Of a DNA stretch of 64,000 bases, positions 35,338-46,755 are shown piece by piece. The notes under the pieces were generated by a model. The model ran no database searches. It saw only the letters and a program-made list of their open reading frames with translations, and was not told where the DNA came from. Origin of the DNA: Tetrapyrgos nigripes. Taxonomy: Eukaryota > Basidiomycota > Agaricomycetes > Agaricales > Campanellaceae. Numbering within the stretch: position 1 is the stretch's first letter; each line of letters opens with the position of its first letter. The position numbers were made by a program, and so were the translations under genes. The stretch is from positions 62,001 through 126,000 of the forward strand of contig JAACJM010000152.1 in assembly GCA_013368315.1 (NCBI GenBank), written 5' to 3'.

Positions 35338-37080
35338 TCAAACTTGGAGTTTGAAATGACAACAATCTTCTTTTGACGACATCTCGGCCATTTCTCGACA
35401 GTTTTCCTTCAACCCGGACTCGATTCCAGGGGCTTTCAACCCTCCGGACACGATGGTGAAGGTTCCGGATGCGTGCGACGTCAATTGCGTACCATATCGA
35501 TGAAGAATCATTTTTGCGTTTCTGAAAATCATTATAACTTTTGAACCAGCGATCCGTAAGTCCTATCTTTTATATATTCGTATTCTACTCTTCATTTTGA
35601 TTCCTTAGCATCCCTATTTCATGGATTTTCATCAACTTTCCGTCGACATCCCTCCACCTCACCTCCCCAGGTACTTCAATGTCTACTGCGTTCATATCTC
35701 GGCAAAACACCCTACCTGAGGCCAATCCCCCGTTTTTCGACCTCCTGAATCCATTGGATCTGACGCTGAGTCTTTGCGACGTACCGTTCTCTTCGTATGA
35801 CTGCCCCCTCCCCCTCCCCCCTTGTCAACTCAACCTCTCTATGCGTTCCTCGTCAAAACTCGACATCCCGGACTCGTTTCTGGGGTCATTTATCCCTCCG
35901 AATACGATGGAAATGGCTTCAAGAGTGTCCGATGTCGATCGAAAAAGATATTGAAGGATTTCGCTTTTTGGATTTGGTAAAAAGACCATACCATTGGAAC
36001 GGGTCCTTCGTGAGTTTTAATTTTTATATATCCGTCCTCTGCTCATCAAATCTACTCCGTACCATCCCTAGTTTATGTATTTCCATCAAATTTTCATCAA
36101 CCTTCTTCCTACCCACCTCCCCACCTACTTCATCCTCTACCACTTCAATTACTCATCTAAATGACCTATCTCGCTCGATTCCTACGTTATTCAACCCTCC
36201 GAATCCAATGAAAACAATGCTGAAACCTCCTGACCTACCGCTCCTTCGATCTCTGTACCCCCTCCTCCTGTACCTTCTCAACCACACATCTCCTCACTCC
36301 TCAAGCCAAATATCATGAACCCGGACTCGATTATGAGGTTATTCACCCCTCCAAACACGTTGGTGATGTCCCTGAGCGCCTACGGCCTCACGCGAAAACG
36401 GTATGGAAGTTTTCGCTTTTTGGATATGTAAAAATGGAGATAACTTTGGAACGCGATCTCCGTACGTTCCAATTCTTATATATCTGTGTTCTACTCATCG
36501 AGGCGATTCTCTAGCATCCCTACATCCCACATTTCCGTCAATATTTCGTCGATTTCCTTTCTCACCTACCTCAAACTCTACAACCTCCATATCTGCTCAA
36601 AATTCCCTCCCTGACCTCACCCCTACGGTTTTAGCCCTTCTGAATTGAATTGGACCAGCCCCGAATCCTCGCAACGCCTCGTTCTTTCTGCGCATATATC
36701 CCCTCCCCCTCCACCTTCTCCACTCTCTACCTCCTCGTCTCCCTGTCCAAAACTCATGACCTCGGACTCGATTCTGCGGTTATTGAGCCTTCCAAACACG
36801 ATGGCGATATTTCTGGGAGCCTATGATCTCATGCGAACACGATATGGACAGTTTTCGCTTTTTAGGTATTTTAAAAAGGCCATAACTTTGAAACGAGACC
36901 TTCGTTCGTTCCAATTTTTATATACCCGTGTTCTACTTGCTGATTCAATTCTGTAGCTCCCCCACATCATATATTTCTGTTAAGATTTCATTAAACCTCC
37001 TTCCACCCTCCATCTTACCTTGTACTTCGTCTACGTACATTCATAGCAGCTTACCTGAGTTCTATCCTACTTTCTGAATC
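35338..37080 (+). repeat. Roughly 450-bp repeat family, array 2 (plus orientation)
   Basis: Four consecutive copies with the anchor CCCGGACTCG (or CTCGGACTCG) at 35413, 35867, 36320 and 36761, i.e. spacings of 454, 453 and 441 bases. After each anchor the order is a CCTCCGAAxACGATGG block, TTTTCGCTTTTTGG, CATAACTTTxGAACG, TTTTTATAT, a TTCTACTCATCGA-like block, then a C-rich pyrimidine tract with CACCTCC. No intact gene. Confidence 0.8.
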
Positions 37081-37360
37081 CTATGTAATGTATTAGAATG
37101 AGTTGAAAGCCTGCGCGACGCTGCACTTTGAAGTTTTCAATGTAGTTTAATATACATTTTTCTTCAAGCACCCGTGTGTCCATCAATGAAAATGTTGTTT
37201 TTCTTTGTCGGCAAATTAAAAATACATGTCAACTACTATTACTACAAATGTTACTCATATTATTATTACTTGAAAAGTAAATGTTGTACAGCAAGAGACT
37301 TTCGACTAAGTTGAAAGCAACTGTGTCCGCTCTAATGGACAGCGTGGAACTTCTGACAAG

Positions 37361-37960
37361 TAGGGCTGCGCACCGTCCAGTATTACTGGTACGCCCGTAT
37401 TTCATACTGGGTCAATACTGGGTGAAAAAATCGTATACGGTACGGTACGGGTATAGGTACGGCAGTATTACGGTCAGTACGGGTTTACGGTGTAGAATAT
37501 ATATTTTACTCACTATTGTCATGAAGTGAGGGCCTCTAGCACCTCTTCTGCCATCGTATGAGACGTCTCCATCCATATCAGACAGTAAGTACATGTTACT
37601 GGTCGTCTGTAGGTGGTTTGCTTACCTTTTTGGTCTTTGCGACATCTAAGTAAGTGGTCATTACCCTTGCTTTGACCGCCATTTTGGCATAAATTCATCC
37701 AGATGAGGGCGGCAAGCTTGAATTCGGTATGGAATTGGACGGTTTTGGATAGCGGCTGACACTTTTGGGCATGAATTCAGCAAAAAAGGTGAGTAATTTA
37801 TTGGCCGAGGCATTACCGAACCCGTACCCGTACAAACCCGTACAACGGCAGTACCAAATACGGCCGTACAAATTTGGTCAAATGGCTTTTACGGTACGGG
37901 CCTGTACTATCATACGCTACTCGTACAAACCGTACGATTACGGTACGGCGCGCAGCCCTA
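37361..37960. mobile_element. hAT-type MITE, 600 bp, with 8-bp target duplication
   Basis: Termini TAGGGCTGCGCACCGT and, at the other end, the inverse of TAGGGCTGCGCGCCGT. The 8-bp direct repeat CTGACAAG flanks it at 37353-37360 and 37961-37968. Subterminal regions are full of GTACGG/CCGTAC words, as usual for hAT transposase binding. No transposase. Confidence 0.93.
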
Positions 37961-38004
37961 CTGACAAGTGACTGTCGCGTGCGCGCGAAAGTTTAACTCC
38001 ACAC

Positions 38005-38132
38005 ACGCCGAAAATACAAAAATATCCGCTCGGCAGAAAGGTGTACAGAAACACATTTTTGTACAGAAACATCTTATATCAGTACAGTAATGTCATCTAT
38101 CCATCGAGCGGATATTTTTGTCTTTTCGGCGT
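38005..38132. repeat. Foldback with 28-bp arms
   Basis: Arms 38005-38032 and 38105-38132 pair with one mismatch (ACGCCGAAAA... / ...TTTTCGGCGT), 72-base spacer containing the direct repeat GTACAGAAACA. Confidence 0.88.
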
Positions 38133-38161
38133 GACACTCTCCGACTCAGTCGAAGAGTGAT

Positions 38162-38682
38162 TAAGGCTCCAACCAATTAGGATACGATTACTCCAAATCT
38201 GTAATTAATTGTATCCAAATAGTAATTGATTAATAACTAATTATATTTAGTAATCTAATTGCAGATAGACATCAGGTTCTAGCTATTCTTTTCCTCCTAT
38301 TCTTCAACCTATGTTGGATATGGCTTTGCTGTACTATTCCAGTCTCTCAATGCATACCTATGAGTTATTCCCTATGCAATAACTGAAAGGGGAATTTCTC
38401 ATGGTCTTCTACACATGGCAGTCTGGCAGACAAACACTGAACACTGCAGAAGCTGGCTTCAGAGCTAGCTCCTACCTTCATTGAAGTTTCTGCAAGGTGA
38501 GGAAGCTTTGGGGGTCAACAATGTAATCCTCACAGGTCCTTGAGATAAGCTGAGTGATATCTAATTAATTACCAAATATAATTGATTACAACTGGATATG
38601 AGGCCAACTCATAATTAATTGTATCCAGTAAGCATAATAATCGATTATATTTAGTAATTAATTGGATTTGGTTGGAGCCTTA
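38162..38682. mobile_element. hAT-type MITE, 521 bp, with 8-bp target duplication
   Basis: 15-bp perfect terminal inverted repeat TAAGGCTCCAACCAA, flanked by AGAGTGAT at 38154-38161 and 38683-38690. Interior is AT-rich with TAATTA and ATTGTATCC words near both ends. It landed beside a CGACTCAGTCG dyad. Confidence 0.93.
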
Positions 38683-38689
38683 AGAGTGA

Positions 38690-38810
38690 TGTAGACACTT
38701 TCGGTAGATATGGACACAGTGTAGAACTTTCGACCAAGTCGAAAGGGACTGTGTCCAGAACACAGCGTGAGACTTTCAACTTGGTCGAAAGTGACTGTTG
38801 TGTACGATTA
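38690..38810. repeat. Dyad pair of the CGAC-NNN-GTCG type
   Basis: A hairpin centred at 38736 (TTTCGACCAAGTCGAAA) with outer arms GACACAG/CTGTGTC, then a second at about 38783 (TTTCAACTTGGTCGAAA). The same two-part layout recurs at 62072-62300. Confidence 0.8.
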
Positions 38811-38824
38811 CGAGGCCGAAGAAT

Positions 38825-39035
38825 GAGGCTGAGTTCTTAGCAGCGTCTTTCTGCTTGTGGCTATGTCGAATAGGATAGTGGCAGTGCATTATATTCGCGT
38901 GTTTGTTCTAGTACGTGTCCGATGACTGAGGGCCTGAGGCTGAGTTCTTAGCAGCGTCTTTCTGCTTGTGGCTATGTCGAATAGGATAGCAGTGCACTGT
39001 ATTCGCGTGTTTGTTCTAGTACATGTCCAGTGACT
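38825..39035 (+). repeat. Tandem duplication, 111-bp period
   Basis: Copies start at 38825 and 38936 with GAGGCTGAGTTCTTAGCAGC and are about 93% identical through GTTTGTTCTAGTAC. Confidence 0.85.
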
Positions 39036-39783
39036 CGCACCTTGACCTGGACCACGCATCTTCTCTCCATCATTCATGACATTCATCACAAGGCCTTGTA
39101 TTTGATTTAGGTTTGGTGGTTAGAAATCGACTTAGGTTTTCTAGTCTGTTTGACTGTAGTGGTGGTAGTATAATCCATGCCGTTCCGTTACTTCCCTAGA
39201 ATCCCTACACCTTTGATTTCGCGTCTCAGATCTCTGCGCTCAATACTTTCTTTGTCATGCTTTAGCACAATTCTTGAAGGTGAATCATACTTAAATTGAC
39301 GTTGATATAAGTACTTAACTGATTACGGTTTTACCTTAGCTACAAACAACTTTTACTTAGTACCAGGTCAGTGCTCTTCTTTTACTACCAAAGGTCTGCC
39401 TCTCCCTTGCGACGGCTTATATCCTCCAAACATTCTTCAGCATCATTTTGTCTTAACATCATCTCGAAGTCAACGGCAAATCAGCTTTTTTGAATCCAGA
39501 AGAGAGATTCGCGTGCCTTTCGTCATTGTTTACGGCTGGCGCACTTCTGGTGAATTCGACCTTTTTTAATGACCTTGTGGGCATCACAGATAGAGGACTG
39601 ACGTGGAGGATGACGCTGAAGACACAGGATAGTGAGTGATTTAGTGTTGGAGTGTAAAGAATGAGTGTAAAGAATTCTTTTGTTGGTTTACCTCGATTTG
39701 GTTTAGCGTTGTTCCTTCTCACTCTTTTCAACCGTCTTCCCACACTCGCAGCGTACAAGTCCGGTGCAGCTAAATAGGCATAC

Positions 39784-40473
39784 ATGGGTATTCCATGGGT
39801 CAAAGATGTGCTCTTCCAATATTACAAAACGCAGTGCAGCCCTGGGAATGCACCATCAGACCTAAAAACAGGATTAAGAGAAACGAGCACTCACGGTCCA
39901 GAAATCCACATCGTCTTCGTCACACCCCTCCTTCGCGTTAAAATGTTCAAGGCCAAGCTACATAGGAAAATGGCGTTTGCGGTGTCATCTCAACATATGA
40001 TGGTGGGGATGCATGGAGTGTCGTCACTTTTGACCGGGATGGAGAATAAGCAGGGGAATGAGAAACAAATGAGAATGAATAGGAAAATATCACCATCGTG
40101 GTCCGAGTGTTGCGAGTGTGCTTTCGGCTTATACCACTGCTTCGCAGGCATATTCTCAGAAATTGTTTCGTATCATCCGTCAACTCGGAAAGGAATGTTG
40201 TTGATAGGAGGTGGGATCGATGGAGGGCGACTCATCCTCGTGAAAAGGAAAAAAAACCAGAGCATATATGCGATCAAGAGGGGAGAAAAAGCAAGGAACA
40301 TTGAAGAAGCAAGCTTCAGAATGGGACTCACTCCATTTCACTCCACTTTACCAAATCAACGTCGCTTTTGTCTTTGTTGCCAGTTGACTTGGATCCTGAC
40401 TATGACGGTGAAGCGGAGAACATGGAAGTCCCAGACCCTTTGCATGTGTAATTGTTTAGGTATTGATCAATGA
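39784..40473 (+). CDS. Unrecognised open frame, 229 aa
   Basis: An ATG frame of 229 residues with no domain I recognise: a Cys-rich patch (WSECCECAFGLYHCFAG) and a basic C-terminal half. Its end (near 40380-40470) is similar in DNA to 41815-41915, part of a decayed duplication, which argues that the frame is fortuitous. Confidence 0.2.
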   Translation: MGIPWVKDVLFQYYKTQCSPGNAPSDLKTGLRETSTHGPEIHIVFVTPLLRVKMFKAKLHRKMAFAVSSQHMMVGMHGVSSLLTGMENKQGNEKQMRMNRKISPSWSECCECAFGLYHCFAGIFSEIVSYHPSTRKGMLLIGGGIDGGRLILVKRKKNQSIYAIKRGEKARNIEEASFRMGLTPFHSTLPNQRRFCLCCQLTWILTMTVKRRTWKSQTLCMCNCLGIDQ

Positions 40474-42340
40474 TGGAAGATGATTGTTACGAGGCCTTTA
40501 GGCTGAGTTAACTTAGGTCGACCTCGAAAACTTTTCCACGGGTTCAAACTCCCACCCCTGTTCGTTGGCGCTCGGTAAGCGCTCATCGATCATAGATCTG
40601 GAATCACGGTCGAGAGTCGAGACCATCCTGACGTCGTTCACGGCTTCCTCGGACAAATACATAACCAAGGCAGCGTAGGCAGCATCAGGGTGCGCCTTGT
40701 CTTCCTCCTTGCTTCCTCTCCCGATCTGAGGGCCTCGTAGCTTGCCACGCGAAGCGATGGCACTTTACCCCATGAGATATGTGTCAGCGGTACAGGCAAC
40801 ACTTTGAGAGACGAGACTAGGGGTCTAGAATATATAAGTAATTTATAAATGCATGGCAGGATACAAAGCGGATTGAACCCCATCGTAGAGGGCAAGGGGT
40901 AAGAATCTGGGTGAAGGGGAGGTACAAGAAGAAGGAGATGTAGATGAAGAAGTTACCATACCAGCGGAATATTACAAGAGATCTGGACAGGAGCGATTGC
41001 TAATGTGGTGGAAAGAAAAAGTAGAAAGAAATCAAGGTAAAATATAATAAGTAGGCAGCAGACACAATATGCAACCTCCCACTCTCGGAATAATAACACA
41101 ACGTCTTATTCTTGAAGGTTTTTGTTGAGCACGTTGCCTGCTAATGTCTGATTACGAGGCCCTTTTAAGGGTCTCGTTCTTATAACATGCCGTTTGCAGC
41201 AGTGGCTATGCCAAGTCGGTATACCGGCATTTTCCGCCAGACCTGGTCCAGACCTTCACCTTTGACATTTAGGGGCCTCGTTATCGCCACGCGAAGCGGT
41301 GGCCCACAAGCCCTTCATATAAAAAAGTCAGACACACCTTGAAGATTTGATAACGGTCCACAACCGGCCTCGTTCTCGTCTACAAATCGCACTTCTCTTG
41401 CAATAGACGCAATGAGTCTCTCATGGGCTATATGTAGGAGCGGGCAAAGACAACAGGGAGGGAGCGATAGCCTGAGGAGTGTTGATACTGGGTGAGTCTG
41501 GAGTTTAAAGGCGTTAAGCGACACAAGGAGACAGACGACTGAAGCAAAGGAAAGGAAGAAGGAACAAACGAGAAAGGAGAGAAGACGGAAAGGTAAAAAA
41601 AAAAACAAAGAGAAATTTCACAGTCGAAAGAGGATGCGGGTACAGGTTTGGATGCCAATGTGGAATTAGGGAAACTATAGTGATGGTTGAGAGGTGTACC
41701 TAGGCCTGGGACTCCAGCAGCAGCCATGCGTAGAGGGTGAGGTTCATTGGCTTTCTGTTCTTCATTTTCGAGAATCACTGAGGGGTCATTGACGGTTGTT
41801 CAACAAAGTTGAGGATGAGACAGAGCTTTGATGTCGACCTCTGGTTTTTTGTTGGTTGACTTTGATCCCGACTACGACAACGAAGCGGAAGACATGGATG
41901 CCTGAGACATTCTACATGAATGAGTGTCAAAGCCAGTGAGGAAATCGTCTAGAGGTGCAATCATTCAGGTATTGATGGAGGATGGATGTGAGATACGCAT
42001 CAGCAGTGCAGGCGACACCTCGTTGGGACTAGAAGTTCGTGCTTTGGGATACCTGTTAAACTATATAATTACCTTACCGGTGAATGGCAGGATACACAGC
42101 ATAATGAATCCCATCGTCGAGTTTCTCGTGCTGGGGTTATGTATAGAAGTGTGCAAAGATGATGGCGACTCGGAGGAAGCGGTAGCCTGAGGAGTGGAAG
42201 TATTGGGAGGTCTGTTTGATGCTGAGGGGTCTGAACTTTATAGGTAAAGCGACACAAGTAGACCAAGCATTGAAAGAAATGAAAGGAAGGGAACAGAAGA
42301 GAAAGGAGGGAAAACGCAAAGGTAAACAGGCTGGGATAGG
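40370..42340. repeat. Decayed segmental duplication
   Basis: Blocks repeat in order: 40370-40450 with 41820-41900 (GTTGACTTxGATCCxGACTA), 40770-40890 with 41990-42115 (ATGGCAGGATACA, then GATTGAACCCCATCG), and 41440-41600 with 42165-42320 (GCGATAGCCTGAGGAGTG, then AAGCGACACAAG). Identity is low. No intact gene. Confidence 0.55.
41275..41320. repeat. Dispersed hairpin element, copy 2
   Basis: GGCCTCGTTATC, hairpin GCCACGCGAAGCGGTGGC, CCCACAAGCCCTTCATAT. A partial copy stands at 40733-40765. The inverse word ACGAGGCCC occurs at 41155 in a small palindrome. Confidence 0.6.
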
Positions 42341-42349
42341 GGATTAGCC

Positions 42350-43770
42350 GTGTAATCGCCTTGGGTGGGAAATTTTAGGGGAGAAAGGATAGGTCGCAGG
42401 GTCGAGGGAATGGAGTGAGTAGGACATGATGCATGAAGGCGGGGACGGTATGGTAGGAACTGGTTGACTCTTGGTTTGAGGGGATGGATAAGCGTCACGT
42501 CGTTAGAAAAACGCTATGAAAGGAGAGAAAAAAGAAACGCACCTGTATCATTGCTGCTGTCCTCTTGGTTCACTGTGTACTATTATGCCAAGATTGATAC
42601 CCACTCTCTGTCTACCCCATCTAATTGCATGACCCATCGATTTTCTAAACGTTCCAAACGCAGTCGTCTTGGACGATGTCGATGATGACGCGAATAAGTA
42701 TAATTTTCTCACTACCAACTTTTCTTGCTTTCAAAATTTTCCGACTCTGACCAGGTCTTTGTTTGATCTAGTCATTGAGGTGACGCGTAAAGGTGGTGGT
42801 TAAGGACAAAGAAGACGACACGCAAAAGCCGATTTTTCCACTTGCTAGGTTTGGTTCCCACGCTCTCAACATATCTCTGTGCGGCAGAGCCCTACTACAT
42901 CATTATGATCTCTCTGTCTCATTTGTCAGTATCTTCCAAAACGAACAATTTTCTGGCCTTGTTTGAAGTCTTGCTGCTGTCAGGACATCAATTTCAAAGC
43001 CATATTGGTTCTAGGACAAAAGTTATGCCGTAAAAAATCTGCGCAGCGATCAATGACCTGATGCACAACCCCCTTGACGCTAAGTACTCTCTGTACTGGG
43101 GGAGATCATTTCATCCCTTGTACTTTTTGTGAGTTTACCAGCATGAGGGTAACTAAATATTGAAGAGGTTTATTTGACACCATTCTGAATCTTCTACAAT
43201 CTTGAAACATTCGGAATCGCAGTCCTCCGGTCCAGGGTATCTCGACCTTCTATGCAGAATTGTCCTCCCCAGGTGGGTCTCTGCGATGGCCAAGTCAAAA
43301 ATGTTGATGGTGTCGAAAGCACGGGAGGTGCAAGGGTCTTAATTCCCTTATCTTGAGTAAGGAGGAATGGGGAGGAGCGGGTGATGACTTCATTTGTCGT
43401 TAAATGGCTATGGTTCTTTCTTTTCGATTGGTTCTATTCGTTTCTTGAGCTCTTCCCTACACCACCAGAGCCAGTGCTTGCACCTTACGTCGCAACATCG
43501 CAACGAGCGCCCAAAAGTTATGATCAATGGCCGAATTTAGTCCGTGAACACATTTTGTAAACAGGTTCAACATGCCTGATATCAGTTTGGGGGGGATAGA
43601 TGGGATATTAACTGAGTGATCTACGTGAACCTAGCATAATGATTAGCAACATATAAGGGCTTAAGGTGACAGTACTCATACCTCTGTACTGCGCGTTATC
43701 TTTACAGTAATGAGTGGATGCTGAATGTCACTACAAGCTTGCCACATGTTGTGATTAACGCTCTAGATAA
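42350..43770. other. Intergenic, no gene supported
   Basis: No frame with a family signature and no clear repeat. Confidence 0.45.
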
Positions 43771-44024
43771 GGTGTTGGTTACAAAATGACAAGTTTCAGA
43801 ATGTCAATACGTACCATGGAGCGGAAAGATTCGGCTGCTGCGTTAAACGAATCTTGATGATTGGGAACGGGTCGCACTACTAAATCTGCACTATCCCCGA
43901 CGAACTGGCCGGGACCTCGAGAAATGATGCGCACAACGGAGCAGAGAAGAAAAATTTCTTGAGACATGATGATACATCACAGTATACTATTGAGACTTTA
44001 TACTCGTCGAAATTTGATCTATTG

Positions 44025-45464
44025 CTAGTTCCCTTGAGTATCAGACAATGACAGCACATTCATCCTTTTCCTGACATGTTTCTCCCCTGTGTCATCTTCA
44101 CAAACACTTACATAGCTGGAATCAGATTCCTCGTCATCATCATCTCCATTGCAATTATAACCGACTTTGCGTTTGACTCCATTTGAACCCGAACGGTTAC
44201 TAATTAAGTAATGATCTGCAGATTCTTTTGCTTCCATTGCTTGCTGTTTTCATGTGAGTATCTGGTTCCAGCAGAGAGATTAATGACTTGCCTGTGTGTG
44301 CCTCATATCCAGTAAAGTCAACGCTCGCAGAACTGCTAACATCTTTTTCTTTGTCTGTCCAGCTTGGGGAATCAACACTATTGACACCTGAGCTTCTACA
44401 ATATCTCCTAAACGAAAGGCTATAGGGTCAGCTTTTTTCATACTGAAACATTTTTGATCAGTCCGAACATCAATAGAACATCAGGATTACATACCTGCCC
44501 TCTGGTTTAGAAGATGGGATACGCTGGTAGTACTCCACGACATTTTCCTCGGAGTGAAAATAATGATCACGTTTAAGCGAAGCCAGAATGCCTTTGGGGT
44601 CTTCGATAGAGTTAAATGGCACATCGCGTCCTTCAGGGTCACTCTTGCGAGGTGTGAAATATCTGTTTGAGAATTAAAAACATTTTATATTCCTTGTTGA
44701 AAGGTAGAACTCACCTATTGCTGAAATTCAACGCTGTATGTCCTTGAAAAGTTGTGATCATGCTATTACCATCAAGTTCATCTTCCTGCACTCGTCTCTG
44801 ACACATGCAATAAATTGTATTAATGGCCTCAACCGTTTCAGCAAAACAGTCGCTGCTGAGACCGGTGATCTCGACTTCCTGTCTCAAAATACTCGCGACG
44901 TTTCGTTTGGTATTTGCCCTGTTTGAATATCTCAGTCGAGCACCATAATCAGATATTGTTATGCACGGTATAGTTTCCACTGGTGGGAGTCGTTTGAAAG
45001 TCAAGATCCCCTGCATAGTGAGCACTATTTCTTCGAATGAGCCGTCCTTCTCTTGATGGCTGAGCCTTGGAATGGAAGGGTTTCCACATGTTGGAATGGA
45101 AACTTTGGCAGTCCAACTCGGAGCCTAAGATGTGAATCAGTGTTGATCTATGGCACACAAAACTTTTCACTGTAGTTACCCGTGTCAAAGAAATGTGACT
45201 GAGCCCACCATTGACAGCATTCTCTCTATGATAAATCCATTGTTCGAGATCTTTTTCTGTATTAATGAAGTCAGTAATAGCATCTATGTGATAAAATTCT
45301 TACATACTAGCCAGATCTTGCCGGTAGTATTCGTTCATGGTGGTTGTGATGAAGTTTGGTCCAACATACTGATTTTTAACATACCCCAACTTCTCCTCTC
45401 TCACGATACCTGGCATGTTTCGTTCTTGATTATTGAATTTTTTGGAACCGTAGGCGGAATACAT
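44025..45464 (-). pseudogene. Agaricomycete repeated hypothetical protein, spliced, one frameshift
   Basis: ATG at 45464 starts MYSAYGSKKFNNQERNMPG. The exons read NQYVGPNFITTTMNEYYRQDLA, then DLEQWIYHRENAVNGGLSH, then GSELDCQSFHSNMWKPF, PSREGRLIRRNS and AGDLDFQTTPTS, then ISDYGARLRYS, MITTFQGHTALNFSNR, YFTPRKSDPEGRDVPF, AFRLGDIVEAQVSIVLIPQ and an acidic tail to 44025. I recognise the pattern from multi-copy Agaricomycete proteins of unknown function. Around 44950-44962 the frame must shift by one base between TVHNNI and ISDYG, so this copy is broken. The last intron appears to use a GC donor (GCAAGT near 44290). It is divergent from the gene at 46756. Confidence 0.65.
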
Positions 45465-45849
45465 GGGTAAGGATGTTTTGGGCCTCTGAGAGGGATGAGT
45501 AACCAGATGTAGTACGGATGCGTCATCACGAAACAAAAACAATGTACTGCAATGAGGTTTACACGGAAGTAACCCCTGATCTCGGAATAGTCATAGTACT
45601 GAACGCTTCATCATGGAAGTTGATTGACAGCAATAAGACCTTGAAGTGATACACTGAAGTAACTCTTCGGATCTTGGCATTATCAAATTTATGGACAGCA
45701 ATGATGTTCTACGCACAAGTAACTTTTTGCATTTTCGATTAATCAAATTTATGCTACTTCATATCATCTAAAACTGCATAGCTATCTACTTCCTAAACGT
45801 AAAGGAGGCGAAATTGTCATTTTATTCGGGTGTTAAAGATATTTCAATG

Positions 45850-46620
45850 AACTCTCATCGCAAACAGGAATAAGAATGTATTCTAATGGACTTTGAGATT
45901 CATAATCAGCAGTTAAGGAGTCTACGTTTCGATGATCAAGCTGGGCTCACTTGGTAATTCTGGGTATTTTTGACATCTGCATCACAAAAATGTATCATAT
46001 CCAGCAGTTTAGGATAAATGTAACAATCTACATTTCGATGATCGTGCTAGGCTCATGCGGTAATTGTGATCATCTCGGTCTGTATTTTTGACATCCGGAT
46101 ATCTCATCGCAAACTTGAATGTATCGGAATGCCCTTTGAGATTCATATCCGGCAGTTTAAGAGAAATGTAAAATCAACGTTTCGATGATCATACTAGGCT
46201 CATACGGTAATTTTGGTCATCAGTAACTGTATTTTTGATATCCAAATCAACGATCACTGGTATTTTTGTGCGGCAGTGGCTGGTGAGGGTTTTCTTTTTG
46301 GTTTCAAGACACTACAGTAATGAATTTCACCCTGTATTTCTTCCTGTAGTCGGACCTGGAGTGTATCTCGGATGCTCCTTGGATCATACGATGATTTTGG
46401 TCATCAGTAACTGTATTTTTGACATCTGAATCAACGATCACCTGTATTTTTGTGCGGCAGTGGCTGATGAGGGTGTTTCAAGAGACTACAGTGATGAATT
46501 TCACCCTGTATTTCTTCCTGTAGTAAGACCTGGAGTGTATCTCGGATGCTTCCCGGATCTAGAGTTTCTGCCGTGGTAGGACTTGGCGTAGATCTTGGAT
46601 GCTTTCCGGACCTAGTGCTC
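45850..46620 (+). repeat. Tandem repeat block (about 125-bp and 184-bp units)
   Basis: The word GTCATCAGTAACTGTATTTT recurs at 46216 and 46400 with a 184-base period through TTCACCCTGTATTTCTTCCT. Upstream, units with TTTCGATGATCxTxCTxGGCTCA recur near 45928, 46034 and 46178. Confidence 0.75.
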
Positions 46621-46755
46621 AAGAACGAACCGGTTGTTTCAAACCCATTTGAGTATAATCTTTCGACTGAAGCGTCTGGTAGGCAATTGCCACGTTAGCT
46701 CTTGTATTTATACTCGCAAGAGAATGATGCATTCCTCAGTGAATCGCATCTCCAA

